This document shows positions 1 to 6,663 of a DNA stretch of 8,848 bases, piece by piece. Source of the stretch: Morganella morganii (lineage in GTDB: Bacteria; Pseudomonadota; Gammaproteobacteria; Enterobacterales; Enterobacteriaceae). Each line of letters starts with the position of its first letter. Position 1 is the stretch's first letter. The DNA is taken from the NCBI RefSeq assembly GCF_003996855.1, contig NZ_NRQY01000001.1:1862703-1871550 (forward strand). The letters run 5' to 3'. A model generated the notes under the pieces. It worked only from the letters and a program-made list of their open reading frames with translations. It had not been told where the DNA came from and ran no database searches. A program made the translations under genes and the position numbers.

Positions 1-2
1 TT

Positions 3-95
3 GTGACCACCCGAAGGCGTTTCTCACAGGTCACATGAAACATTGGATGGCACTCACCCGAAGGCGCCTCTCACAGAGTGCTGAGACATTAGATG
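3..95. repeat. Two tandem copies of a 46-47 bp hairpin-forming unit
   Basis: Unit 1 (3-49) and unit 2 (50-95) share a nearly identical 20-nt core starting ACCCGAAGGCG and ending TCTCACA (9-28 and 56-75), and a similar tail (GAAACATTGGATG versus GAGACATTAGATG). Each core is bracketed by a 6-bp inverted pair: GTGACC/GGTCAC (3-8/29-34) in unit 1 and GCACTC/GAGTGC (50-55/76-81) in unit 2. The arms differ between the copies while keeping full complementarity, which suggests selection on a folded RNA or DNA structure. I do not recognise the family. No open frame is evident. It could belong to an upstream non-coding RNA, an intergenic repeat family, or the edge of a mobile element, and the window start may cut off further copies. 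Confidence 0.6.
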
Positions 96-111
96 GTCGT
101 CCGAAGACGAC
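96..111. repeat. Perfect 6-bp hairpin with CGAA loop
   Basis: GTCGTC and GACGAC pair perfectly around a CGAA loop. It directly follows the two tandem units, whose cores also contain CCGAAGG, so it may be a shorter third member or another helix of the same structured region. A weaker hairpin follows (AGGGTA 126-131 with TATCCT 135-140, one G-U pair). No T-run follows either hairpin, so a simple intrinsic terminator is unlikely. Function unknown. Confidence 0.45.
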
Positions 112-150
112 AGTACGACGCGGCTAGGGTAAACTATCCTCCGGAATCCC

Positions 151-164
151 GTCAATCGATTGAC
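151..164. repeat. 14-bp perfect palindrome
   Basis: GTCAATCGATTGAC is a perfect 14-bp palindrome in the AT-rich spacer between the structured repeats and the IS256 remnant. A homodimeric regulator could bind such a site, but no promoter or regulator is visible to connect it with. It could also be incidental. Confidence 0.25.
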
Positions 165-215
165 TTAATTTTGTTGAGTTATGCTCATTTCTGATGTACT
201 GGATTTGAGAAGCGT

Positions 216-273
216 GGCGTATCCGGCTAATCGGCTTCGTCCGAAATTTCAACAACTGGGAGGGTGATACGCC
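216..273 (+). promoter_or_regulatory. Inverted repeat masking transposase start region
   Basis: GGCGTATC (216-223) is exactly complementary to GATACGCC (266-273), which lies directly before the transposase ATG at 274. The Shine-Dalgarno-like GGGAGGG (258-264) lies just inside the second arm. In a transcript reading in from outside, this hairpin would hold the ribosome-binding region and start codon close to double-stranded RNA. That would resemble the known protection of some IS transposase genes against read-through expression. The pairing is seen directly; the regulatory role is inferred. The boundary of the IS itself could not be fixed. Confidence 0.4.
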
Positions 274-783
274 ATGACTAAGTCTATCTTACAGGTGTTG
301 CCCGAGCCAGTTGAGGCTAAGGATCCACTACATAGCCTTATTCGTGCTGGTGCCCACCCAGTAAGTGATCTCCAGCGCTGTTGAAGCCGAGCTAGCGGTT
401 CTGCTTTCACAGTACAATGAGCCCAGACTTGATGGCAGCCGTCAGGCTGTGGGGCGTAATGGTTTCGCCACATTCAGACGGGTATCAGCGATGTACGCGT
501 CAGAGTACCGAAGCTAAAGGATCACAGCAACATACACTTCAACAGCGCCCTGCTACCGCCGTAACTGAAGCGGGCTAAATCTGTTGAAGAATTGCTGCCG
601 TGGCTGTACCTGCGTGGGATTTTTGCCGGTGATTTCCACGAAGCGCTCGCCGCTTTGCTAGGTGAAGGCGCTGCCGGTCTCTCTACCAGCACCGTTAGTC
701 AACTAAAAGCCCAGTGGCGGGTTCAACTACCACTGACTAAAGTCGGTGGGTTAGCGCACTTCGAACTTGAATCCGCCGTATGA
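274..783 (+). pseudogene. IS256-family transposase, 5' remnant (disrupted)
   Basis: This is the N-terminal third of a mutator/IS256-type transposase. The ATG at 274 follows GGGAGGG at 258-264, and the protein begins MTKSILQVLPEPVEAKDPLH. That frame ends at a TGA at 382-384. The related sequence resumes one frame over at about 368 (SAVEAELAVLLSQYNE) and is disrupted again at about 460-474, with a few codons missing. It resumes at 475 (QTGISDVRVRVPKLKD), meets a TAA at 562-564 where the family normally reads PYLKRAKSVEELLPW, and continues through LYLRGIFAGDFHEAL to LKAQW at about 717. After that, family similarity stops and unrelated sequence carries the frame to a TGA at 781-783. The DDE catalytic part is absent, so the gene is dead. 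Its presence marks past IS activity downstream of the cdi module. I assigned the family by recognising the conserved N-terminal sequence, and the frames were checked by hand. Confidence 0.8.
721..772. repeat. Hairpin at the 3' break of the IS256 remnant
   Basis: CCACTGAC (730-737) pairs with GTCGGTGG (742-749) around a TAAA loop, giving eight base pairs including one G-T. The helix is flanked by TTCAA (722-726) and TTGAA (767-771). It begins just where transposase similarity ends (about 718). A subterminal hairpin beside a TTCAAC motif resembles right ends of IS200/IS605-type elements, which would make this a small fragment of a second element. That assignment is only a suggestion, because no TnpA or TnpB coding sequence is present. 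Confidence 0.3.
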
Positions 784-809
784 CTATCTTTAGGCTGATG
801 ACAATGAGT

Positions 810-840
810 AAAAAAATCCCGCTCATAGTTGCGGGATTTT
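810..840 (-). terminator. Intrinsic terminator of the cdi module
   Basis: A 10-bp perfect stem (813-822 with 831-840, containing CCCGC/GCGGG) encloses an 8-nt loop. On the minus strand it runs into seven consecutive T residues (positions 816 to 810). It begins five bases beyond the cdiI stop codon, so it is well placed to end the cdiA-cdiI transcript. Read on the plus strand it also has a short T-run and could block transcription coming from the IS remnant. Confidence 0.85.
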
Positions 841-844
841 CAGA

Positions 845-1351
845 TTAACCCTTGCAGCGGCTTAATGCCAGTCGAAGACCTGCACCGATTTCAGCAGGAG
901 AATTATCCACAGTAAGAATAACATCTTCAATGCCATCTCCTTTAGTCCTTCCCCATCCTTCCAGTTTTTCATGCCGCGTGGGAGAGATAGTGATAACACC
1001 ATTTACACAATGAATACTGCAATTTTTCATATCCTTAAACAATGCGCGTTTGGTTTTATAGCCATAATTTTCCATCAGCATCGCTATCCACGCTGCGTAT
1101 TGCTTTTTGCCTTTTTCAAGTTCAAAAAAAGCAACTCGCTCCTCTAAATTATTCAGTGTGCGGCTATCAGATAATGCCTGTAAGACTGTATCGCCAATCT
1201 CCTGCTCGCTGGCATCAGGCTGTAATAAATAGGATGGGAAAAGAGGATCCGCTGCAACCATGCCCAATCCAGATTGAGTTTCAATAAGCAAAAACTCATT
1301 ATTGCAATAACAGCTAGCCCAACAATCCTGATCTTTATTAAATTTCATCAT
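845..1351 (-). CDS. cdiI: CdiI immunity protein, EC869/DUF1436-like
   Basis: This is a cytoplasmic immunity protein that should bind and neutralise the toxin at the C-terminus of the adjacent CdiA. The 168-aa product has no signal peptide or membrane segment. Its size, its position directly after a cdiA-CT, and a C-terminal stretch ([18 protein letters not shown]) fit the CdiI family once called DUF1436, which contains the EC869-o11-type inhibitors. The start overlaps the cdiA stop in ATGATGA. Two tandem ATGs are possible: 1351 and 1348. AGG at 1358-1356 lies 4 nt before the first and 7 nt before the second, so the second start (167 aa) fits spacing better. The gene is clearly lower in G+C than the cdiA body, as is usual for exchangeable immunity genes. 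Translation is probably coupled to cdiA, and a terminator follows at once. Immunity to this exact toxin is inferred from position and family. Confidence 0.85.
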   Translation of the reverse strand: MMKFNKDQDCWASCYCNNEFLLIETQSGLGMVAADPLFPSYLLQPDASEQEIGDTVLQALSDSRTLNNLEERVAFFELEKGKKQYAAWIAMLMENYGYKTKRALFKDMKNCSIHCVNGVITISPTRHEKLEGWGRTKGDGIEDVILTVDNSPAEIGAGLRLALSRCKG

Positions 1352-1358
1352 TTCACCT
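1346..1358 (-). promoter_or_regulatory. Coupled RBS and ATGA stop/start overlap of cdiA-cdiI
   Basis: Read on the minus strand, AGGTG (1358-1354) precedes ATG (1351), TGA (the cdiA stop, 1350-1348) and a second ATG (1348-1346). The Shine-Dalgarno sequence lies inside the last cdiA codons. Ribosomes ending cdiA can therefore start cdiI directly, and an independent ribosome could also load there. This suits a toxin gene whose antidote must be made with it. Confidence 0.6.
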
Positions 1359-4300
1359 GTGTCACTGTAACTTTAACACCCTGAGATTTACCGTACTCAA
1401 TAGCCCTGTTTATTTCTGTCCACTGAGCCTTTGTTGTATTAGCTGGAACAGCAAGTTGGATCTCTTTGTTAGAAATCATAGAAGCATTAATTGTCTTTCT
1501 GGAGAGAGTATATGTTTCAAATTTCGCCGCAGCATCAATATTCCCTTTAACCGAACTGTAAAGCTGATTCGGTTTGTTGAGTCTGGACAGAGTTTGAGTA
1601 TCCAGTGATTTCACGCTTATTGCAGTTTTAGTTGCACCATCGTAATAATCAAACGTCTTGAAGTTCTTCGGTAAACGGGCATCCGCAGGTAACGATTTAC
1701 CTACAAAATCTTCCCACGGCATTCCTTGTTTTATATTACCTTGGCCCCATTGCATCCCGACTTCTGATGCTTTGACCGTCGCAGTCGCTGTATTGCGACT
1801 CATAAAGGAAATAGCAGCAACGCCGATATCCTTCGCCAATAGGCCTAATGAAGCCACTGCCTCCTGGTTTTCCGGATCTGACACAAACACCGCATATTTC
1901 ATCCATTCCGGACTGTTCATATCTATTTTAGCCAGATCCTGACCATTCCACTGCTGAACGTAAGCTTTTGCCTCATCGCTGGTCATTACATCAGCACCAA
2001 TACTGCCCAGCCAGCCGGGACGCTCCGTCATCTCAATGCCGCCCAAGGCAACCTCTTTATCCCAGCCCACCGCGGTTAAAGGATGATTTTCTAGGCGTTC
2101 ATCAACGATGGCGCTCTGCTCATCACTGACTTTCTTCCATTTATCAATAACATTCTGACAGTCCCCCCCGGATTTCCGGCAGTTTGTCAGCTCTTTATCA
2201 AATTCGACGGCCTGAGTACTGCTCAGATAATTATTCTCAACTACCGTCTTACCCGTTTGCGCCCCTGCGATGGCATCAGCACTGCTGTCACCAATCAACC
2301 CGCCAGCCAGGCCCGCTGCCAGTGTAGCCAGTGCGGATACCGTCTGCTTCTCTGTTTCACTCAGTTCACTTACCGGTTTGCCGTAGGCATCACCCGCAAT
2401 CATGCCAATAAGCTCGCCGGTAGCAGCCCCACCCGCACCAACCAACGCGTTATTACCCTGCGCTGCCGCCAGCGCGCCATTAACCGCTGCATGCGCCAGG
2501 ACTCGCGCTGCCGGATCTTCGATACTGTCTGCTATGACTTTGGTGATATAAGGTGCAGCCCCATTAGCCAGTGCCCCCGTCAAATCACCACCAGACAATC
2601 CCTGAACGGCTGCCGTGGCAGCCTGCATTGCACGCTGCACCTTACCGCCCGTGCCATAGCCCGACTCGCTAAACGCCTGGTTATACGCCGTCTGGTAAAT
2701 CTGCGCGTTGATATCCTTATCGGTGATGACCTTGCCAGGTTTTTCTTTCGCCAGCTTATCTGCCGCCGCCTTGCGATCGGCATCGGTAACGTTATTCATT
2801 TTCTCGTTGGCGGCTTTGGTTGCGGCGATCGCCCCCTCGGTCCGCGCAATATCCATCGCCTGATTGCCGATCTCGCCTATCAACTGCGCCTGCTGTAGCC
2901 GTTTCTGCTCTTTCTCTTTGTCGAAGATCGGGCTTAACGTCTGGTTGGCGTGCTCCACGTCGCGGCTCAGGTCGTTGACGTCCTGCGTTTGTTTGTCCTG
3001 ATCGCGGATGATGATGGTGCCGTCGCTCACCGCAGCAAAGGTGGTTGAGCTGTCGTGTCCGCTGTTATTCGCCCCCACCAGCAGGCCGTTGGCCATGTTG
3101 CCGGCGAACTGGCTGCCAATGCTGCCGCCGGAGCTGATGCCTACGCTCTGGTGCTCCACTTCGAAATCAGCCTGATTGTGGATGTCCTTAAAGCCCAGCG
3201 TGCCGGTATCGAGCTTGTTTTTGTCGGCGGTGGCGGTGCTGCCGATCACCGCGCCATTAAGCTGGGTATGTTCGCCCACCGTCAGGTCAAATCCGCCCTT
3301 GCCGGCGAAAATGCCCGTCTGCTCCTGCACGCTGTCGTAATTGCTGTGCATCTTGTCTTTGCTCAGGCTGATGCTGCCCGAACCGGTCATCGAACCGAAG
3401 GTGAAGCTGCCGCCGGCGCTGGCATTCTGCTGTTTGGAATCGTAACGATCGCTGTCCTGCTGGCTTTCCAGCAGCAGATTGCGGCCCACGTCAGCCTTGA
3501 CCGATTCGCCGGTGACCTGTGCGCCGATCAGGTTGGTATCGCGCCCGCTGGTAATGTTGACCTGATTACCGGCGTTAACCGTGGTTTCGGTGTGGCTGGT
3601 GCCGTTGCCCTTCTCGTTACCCTTGCCCTTGTTGACGCTGGCGGAAACGCTCAGCCCAATACCGCCGGAACCGACACCGATACCCACGCCCAGCGTGCCG
3701 CCCTGGCTCTCGTTTTTACCGTCCAGATACTGGGTGTTTTTGGCGGAAAGCAGATTCACGTCGCGGTTGGCATTCAGGGTGACGTCCTTGCCCGCCTGCA
3801 ACTGGCTGCCCTGCACCAGGATGTCGCCGTCCTGGCCCTTCACGCCGTTGCCGCTGGCGGTAATGCTCAGGTTATTGCCCGCCGTCAGGCTGCTGCCCTG
3901 CGCGGTGCTCTGCCCGCTGTTTTGAGTAGAGGTGGAAGACTGGGTACCGTAGGAAATGCTGATCCCCACCATGTTGTTATTGGCCGGATCGGCCCCCTGC
4001 GCCTGCGCCAAACGCGCCGCCTGCACCGCCTGCACGCCGCTCAACGCCGCCTTGGTACCCTGCAATGCCGCCAGGCGACTGTCGTCGGTGGATTTCGCCT
4101 GCTGCGAGGTTTCTACCGCAGTGTTCAGCGCACTGCCGACCGTGCCGGCCACCAGCTCGGACCCGGTCACCGCCAGGTTATTACCGGCCCCCAGGGTGAC
4201 GTTGCCGTTTACGCTGCCGACGGTGCTGCCCTGATTGGTCAGCCCCTGCGCGGTATCCGTGGTTTTCAGGCTTTCGGTGCCGTAGCTGATGCCGATACCC

Positions 4301-6663
4301 CCGCTGCTCATCAGGCCGGATTTTTTCTCCTGCTTGAGGTGCAGTTCGCTGTTGCTTTCGGTCGCGCCGGTGATGCTCAGATCGTTCCCTGCCAGCAGTT
4401 TCACGTCCTGAGTCCCGGCCACGCTGCTGCCCTGAACGCGTAAATCATTGCCCGCCAACACATTAATGCTGTCGCCGCTCAGGGTAGTGCCCTGTACGGT
4501 CTGGCGATCCAGAGTGTCGCGGGTGGTGGTCGTGGTTTTCGACATCAGGCCGTTACCGCCGGTCACCTTGTGTCGCTCGTCCAGATCGAGAGTGTTCTCG
4601 CCGCTGAGAATATTGATGTCATGACCGGCATTGAGGTTCAGTGCATCGCCGGCCGAAACCGTTGCCGCATGGGCAGTGATATCGTTCCCGGCATTGAGGG
4701 TCACGGTCCCTTTGCCCACCACTTCGCTGCCGACCTGCTGGCTGTTGCCCTGTTTCAGGCTGTTGTCGCCATTCCAGATCAGGTTGTCGCGGCTGGCCGT
4801 GGTCACCGTATTCAGGGTGAGATCGCGCCCGGCACTTAGCAGGGTTTGGCCATTCTCACCGCTGTTAACCACCTGCGCCGCATCCAACTTGATGTCGCGA
4901 CCGGCCTGCAGCATCAGCTTGCCGTCGGCTCCCTGCACGTACATGCCTGCCACGCTGTCGATGTTGGTGCGTTCGAAGCTGTTGGCGCCGTTAACGCTCT
5001 GCGCCGTACGGGTAGTGCTGATGGCGTTGATATCACGCCCGGCGCTGGCCAGCAGCGAGTTGTTGCCCTGGATCACCCCGCCGATATTGTTAATGTCGGT
5101 GCGGGCAGTCAGGCCAACGTCGGCCCCCTGAATCTGGCCCGCCACGTTGGTGATGTTGGCGGCGCTCAGTTTCACCACTTCACGCCCGGCGATATGGCCG
5201 CTGTTGAACAGGCCTTCGCCCAGATTGAGATTGACGTTACGCCCGGCAATCAGCGCACCGGAGCCGTCCAGATCGCCCGGTTGCATACGGGCATACACTT
5301 GCGGTACCAGGACGTTTTGCTGGCTGCCGTCCGGCAAGGTGACTTTGGCGTTCACCAGCCAAACGATATCTTGAGTCAACAACCCCATCTGCTCAGCCGT
5401 CAGCGCCACGCCCACCTTCAGGTTATATTGCTGGCTGAAGGCCAGCCCCTGATCCATCAGCGCCTTAAACTGCTCTTCGTCGTTGTTGAAACCGTCCAGA
5501 TAGCGCTGGCCGGTCAGGTTGATCACCTGTTCGCGGATCAGCCGTTGCTCGTAGTAACCGTCGCCCAGGCGCTTCAACACGTTATCCGGGTTATTGGTCA
5601 CTTTACCCATCATGTAATCCGAACCCAACCAGGCTTTCTGGTTGGTGAAGCGCGGATCGGTCTCCACCAGATACTGGCCGCCCGGCGCCGGATTGGTCTT
5701 GAACAGGCTGTTGTCCGGCAAACGGGTATCTGGCCCGACAATGCGCACCACGCTGTCCGCCGCGTCGCCCTGCTGGTTATTGACCTTGTTGACGACTTCG
5801 AACTGCTGGCCCGGCTGCAACGCTACGGCCTGGATCACCGGCAGAGCGCCGCTGCCAACGGTCTGCAGGCCGGCGGAAATATCACTGCCGCTGACCACCG
5901 CATTGACCCCGCCGGCAGCGCCGATAGTGGTATTGGTGCCCTGCTGCGTCAGTGGGGCAATGGCGATTGGGTTACCTGCCACCTGCCCGTGGTCAATCAG
6001 CTGGCTCGGCTTTAGCGAAATGGTCTGAATGGTGGTCGGTGGCGTATAGGCCGTGGCATTGTGCCCCTGCTTGTCTTTACCCTTCTTCTTGATGCGGTAG
6101 TAACTGGTCACTTCGCCGACGTCGGTGGTCAGGCGCTGGCCCGGCACCGCCACGTTATCCACGCTGCCGGCAGTAATCGCCAGCGTGCCGCCCGCGATCA
6201 CCTGGCTCTTGTCGTTCAGCAGATGCCCGGCGTTGATCGCCATATCGCCACCCGCGATGATTTTGGCCGGATCGCTTTCCTTGACCTGGGTTTCCTGCAC
6301 CGTGCGGTTGTAGTCGTATTGCGTAAATCTGTCGTTGTTATGCCCAGTTTTCCCTGGGGTATTCAGGTTCAACAGCGAGTCTGATGAATTGCGGTCAACG
6401 AAAACGCCCGGTTCTCCGGTCATCCAGCGTACCGGGTCACCCGATTGCTGATACTCGGTAATTTTTCCGTTGGAAACGGTGACCAGTTCGGTAGTAAAGC
6501 GGTCGTTGACGTTGTTGATCTGTCCGGCCGAAATAGCCATGTTGCCCGCAGATTCAAGGGTCGAACTGTGATTGTTGAGGGTGCCGGCCTGGCCGGTGGC
6601 CAGGTGGTTGGCGTCAAGCTGGCCGCCAATCGCCATGTCCCCGCCGCTGTAGATCAACCCCAT
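1348..6663 (-). CDS. cdiA: CdiA contact-dependent inhibition exoprotein, 5'-truncated
   Basis: This is the effector of a two-partner-secretion contact-dependent inhibition system: a long beta-helical stick that is exported by CdiB and delivers a C-terminal toxin to neighbours. CdiA-like sequence starts at GLIYSGGDM (codon at 6660) and runs without a stop to 1348. Residues are numbered here from an upstream in-frame Met at 6771. The order is: haemagglutinin repeats ([13 protein letters not shown]); a receptor-binding-like region at about 351-496 ([10 protein letters not shown] to [10 protein letters not shown]); more AGRD/AGND repeats; FHA-2-type blocks at about 740-1260; an Ala-rich DUF637/pretoxin region at about 1375-1480; VENN at 1511-1514; and the toxin module at 1515-1807. 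The signal peptide, TPS domain and most of FHA-1 are missing. Complete CdiA proteins usually exceed 3,000 residues. No cdiB is in the window. Sequence upstream of 6660 belongs to the methyltransferase gene in another frame, so the frame's extension to 6771 is not genuine cdiA. The Met at 6663 sits exactly at the join. It could allow translation, but the product could not be exported by CdiB. I regard it as a recently truncated or orphan gene. Confidence 0.85.
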   Translation of the reverse strand: MGLIYSGGDMAIGGQLDANHLATGQAGTLNNHSSTLESAGNMAISAGQINNVNDRFTTELVTVSNGKITEYQQSGDPVRWMTGEPGVFVDRNSSDSLLNLNTPGKTGHNNDRFTQYDYNRTVQETQVKESDPAKIIAGGDMAINAGHLLNDKSQVIAGGTLAITAGSVDNVAVPGQRLTTDVGEVTSYYRIKKKGKDKQGHNATAYTPPTTIQTISLKPSQLIDHGQVAGNPIAIAPLTQQGTNTTIGAAGGVNAVVSGSDISAGLQTVGSGALPVIQAVALQPGQQFEVVNKVNNQQGDAADSVVRIVGPDTRLPDNSLFKTNPAPGGQYLVETDPRFTNQKAWLGSDYMMGKVTNNPDNVLKRLGDGYYEQRLIREQVINLTGQRYLDGFNNDEEQFKALMDQGLAFSQQYNLKVGVALTAEQMGLLTQDIVWLVNAKVTLPDGSQQNVLVPQVYARMQPGDLDGSGALIAGRNVNLNLGEGLFNSGHIAGREVVKLSAANITNVAGQIQGADVGLTARTDINNIGGVIQGNNSLLASAGRDINAISTTRTAQSVNGANSFERTNIDSVAGMYVQGADGKLMLQAGRDIKLDAAQVVNSGENGQTLLSAGRDLTLNTVTTASRDNLIWNGDNSLKQGNSQQVGSEVVGKGTVTLNAGNDITAHAATVSAGDALNLNAGHDINILSGENTLDLDERHKVTGGNGLMSKTTTTTRDTLDRQTVQGTTLSGDSINVLAGNDLRVQGSSVAGTQDVKLLAGNDLSITGATESNSELHLKQEKKSGLMSSGGIGISYGTESLKTTDTAQGLTNQGSTVGSVNGNVTLGAGNNLAVTGSELVAGTVGSALNTAVETSQQAKSTDDSRLAALQGTKAALSGVQAVQAARLAQAQGADPANNNMVGISISYGTQSSTSTQNSGQSTAQGSSLTAGNNLSITASGNGVKGQDGDILVQGSQLQAGKDVTLNANRDVNLLSAKNTQYLDGKNESQGGTLGVGIGVGSGGIGLSVSASVNKGKGNEKGNGTSHTETTVNAGNQVNITSGRDTNLIGAQVTGESVKADVGRNLLLESQQDSDRYDSKQQNASAGGSFTFGSMTGSGSISLSKDKMHSNYDSVQEQTGIFAGKGGFDLTVGEHTQLNGAVIGSTATADKNKLDTGTLGFKDIHNQADFEVEHQSVGISSGGSIGSQFAGNMANGLLVGANNSGHDSSTTFAAVSDGTIIIRDQDKQTQDVNDLSRDVEHANQTLSPIFDKEKEQKRLQQAQLIGEIGNQAMDIARTEGAIAATKAANEKMNNVTDADRKAAADKLAKEKPGKVITDKDINAQIYQTAYNQAFSESGYGTGGKVQRAMQAATAAVQGLSGGDLTGALANGAAPYITKVIADSIEDPAARVLAHAAVNGALAAAQGNNALVGAGGAATGELIGMIAGDAYGKPVSELSETEKQTVSALATLAAGLAGGLIGDSSADAIAGAQTGKTVVENNYLSSTQAVEFDKELTNCRKSGGDCQNVIDKWKKVSDEQSAIVDERLENHPLTAVGWDKEVALGGIEMTERPGWLGSIGADVMTSDEAKAYVQQWNGQDLAKIDMNSPEWMKYAVFVSDPENQEAVASLGLLAKDIGVAAISFMSRNTATATVKASEVGMQWGQGNIKQGMPWEDFVGKSLPADARLPKNFKTFDYYDGATKTAISVKSLDTQTLSRLNKPNQLYSSVKGNIDAAAKFETYTLSRKTINASMISNKEIQLAVPANTTKAQWTEINRAIEYGKSQGVKVTVTQVK
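1351..2241 (-). other. cdiA-CT toxin module (EC869-type Zn-DNase-like)
   Basis: The exchangeable C-terminal module begins at VENN (2241-2230) and has two parts. Residues 1515 to about 1680 form the entry domain, with a Cys pair at 1531 and 1538 (NC..GGDC) and a hydrophobic stretch [14 protein letters not shown]. The last 120 or so residues are the toxin, containing [22 protein letters not shown] and AISVKSLDT. The candidate active site is E1687, D1708, S1719 and K1721, numbered from the Met at 6771. From memory, the EC869-o11/TA271 CdiA toxin uses E177, D198, S209 and K211 around a zinc ion, and the spacings (21, 11, 2) match exactly. That family has a PD-(D/E)XK nuclease fold and cuts DNA in the target cell. 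Closely related folds in CDI cleave tRNA instead, so the substrate is inferred. The module is much more AT-rich than the cdiA body. Confidence 0.7.

Noticed and set aside
3..111. CRISPR array
   Set aside because: There are only two similar units with no regular unique spacer. The variable parts are complementary stem arms, not spacers, and no cas gene is visible.
249..473. Minus-strand 74-codon frame over the IS remnant
   Set aside because: It is antisense to recognisable IS256 transposase sequence and shows no independent features.
3055..4443. Long plus-strand open frame (462 codons)
   Set aside because: It lies entirely antisense to the repetitive, high-G+C cdiA body. The translation is Ala/Val/Gly-rich low-complexity with no recognisable domain, as expected for a shadow frame.
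4846..6015. Plus-strand open frame (389 codons) opposite cdiA
   Set aside because: It is a shadow of cdiA with no ribosome-binding site or family similarity, and it is explained by the codon bias of the repeats.
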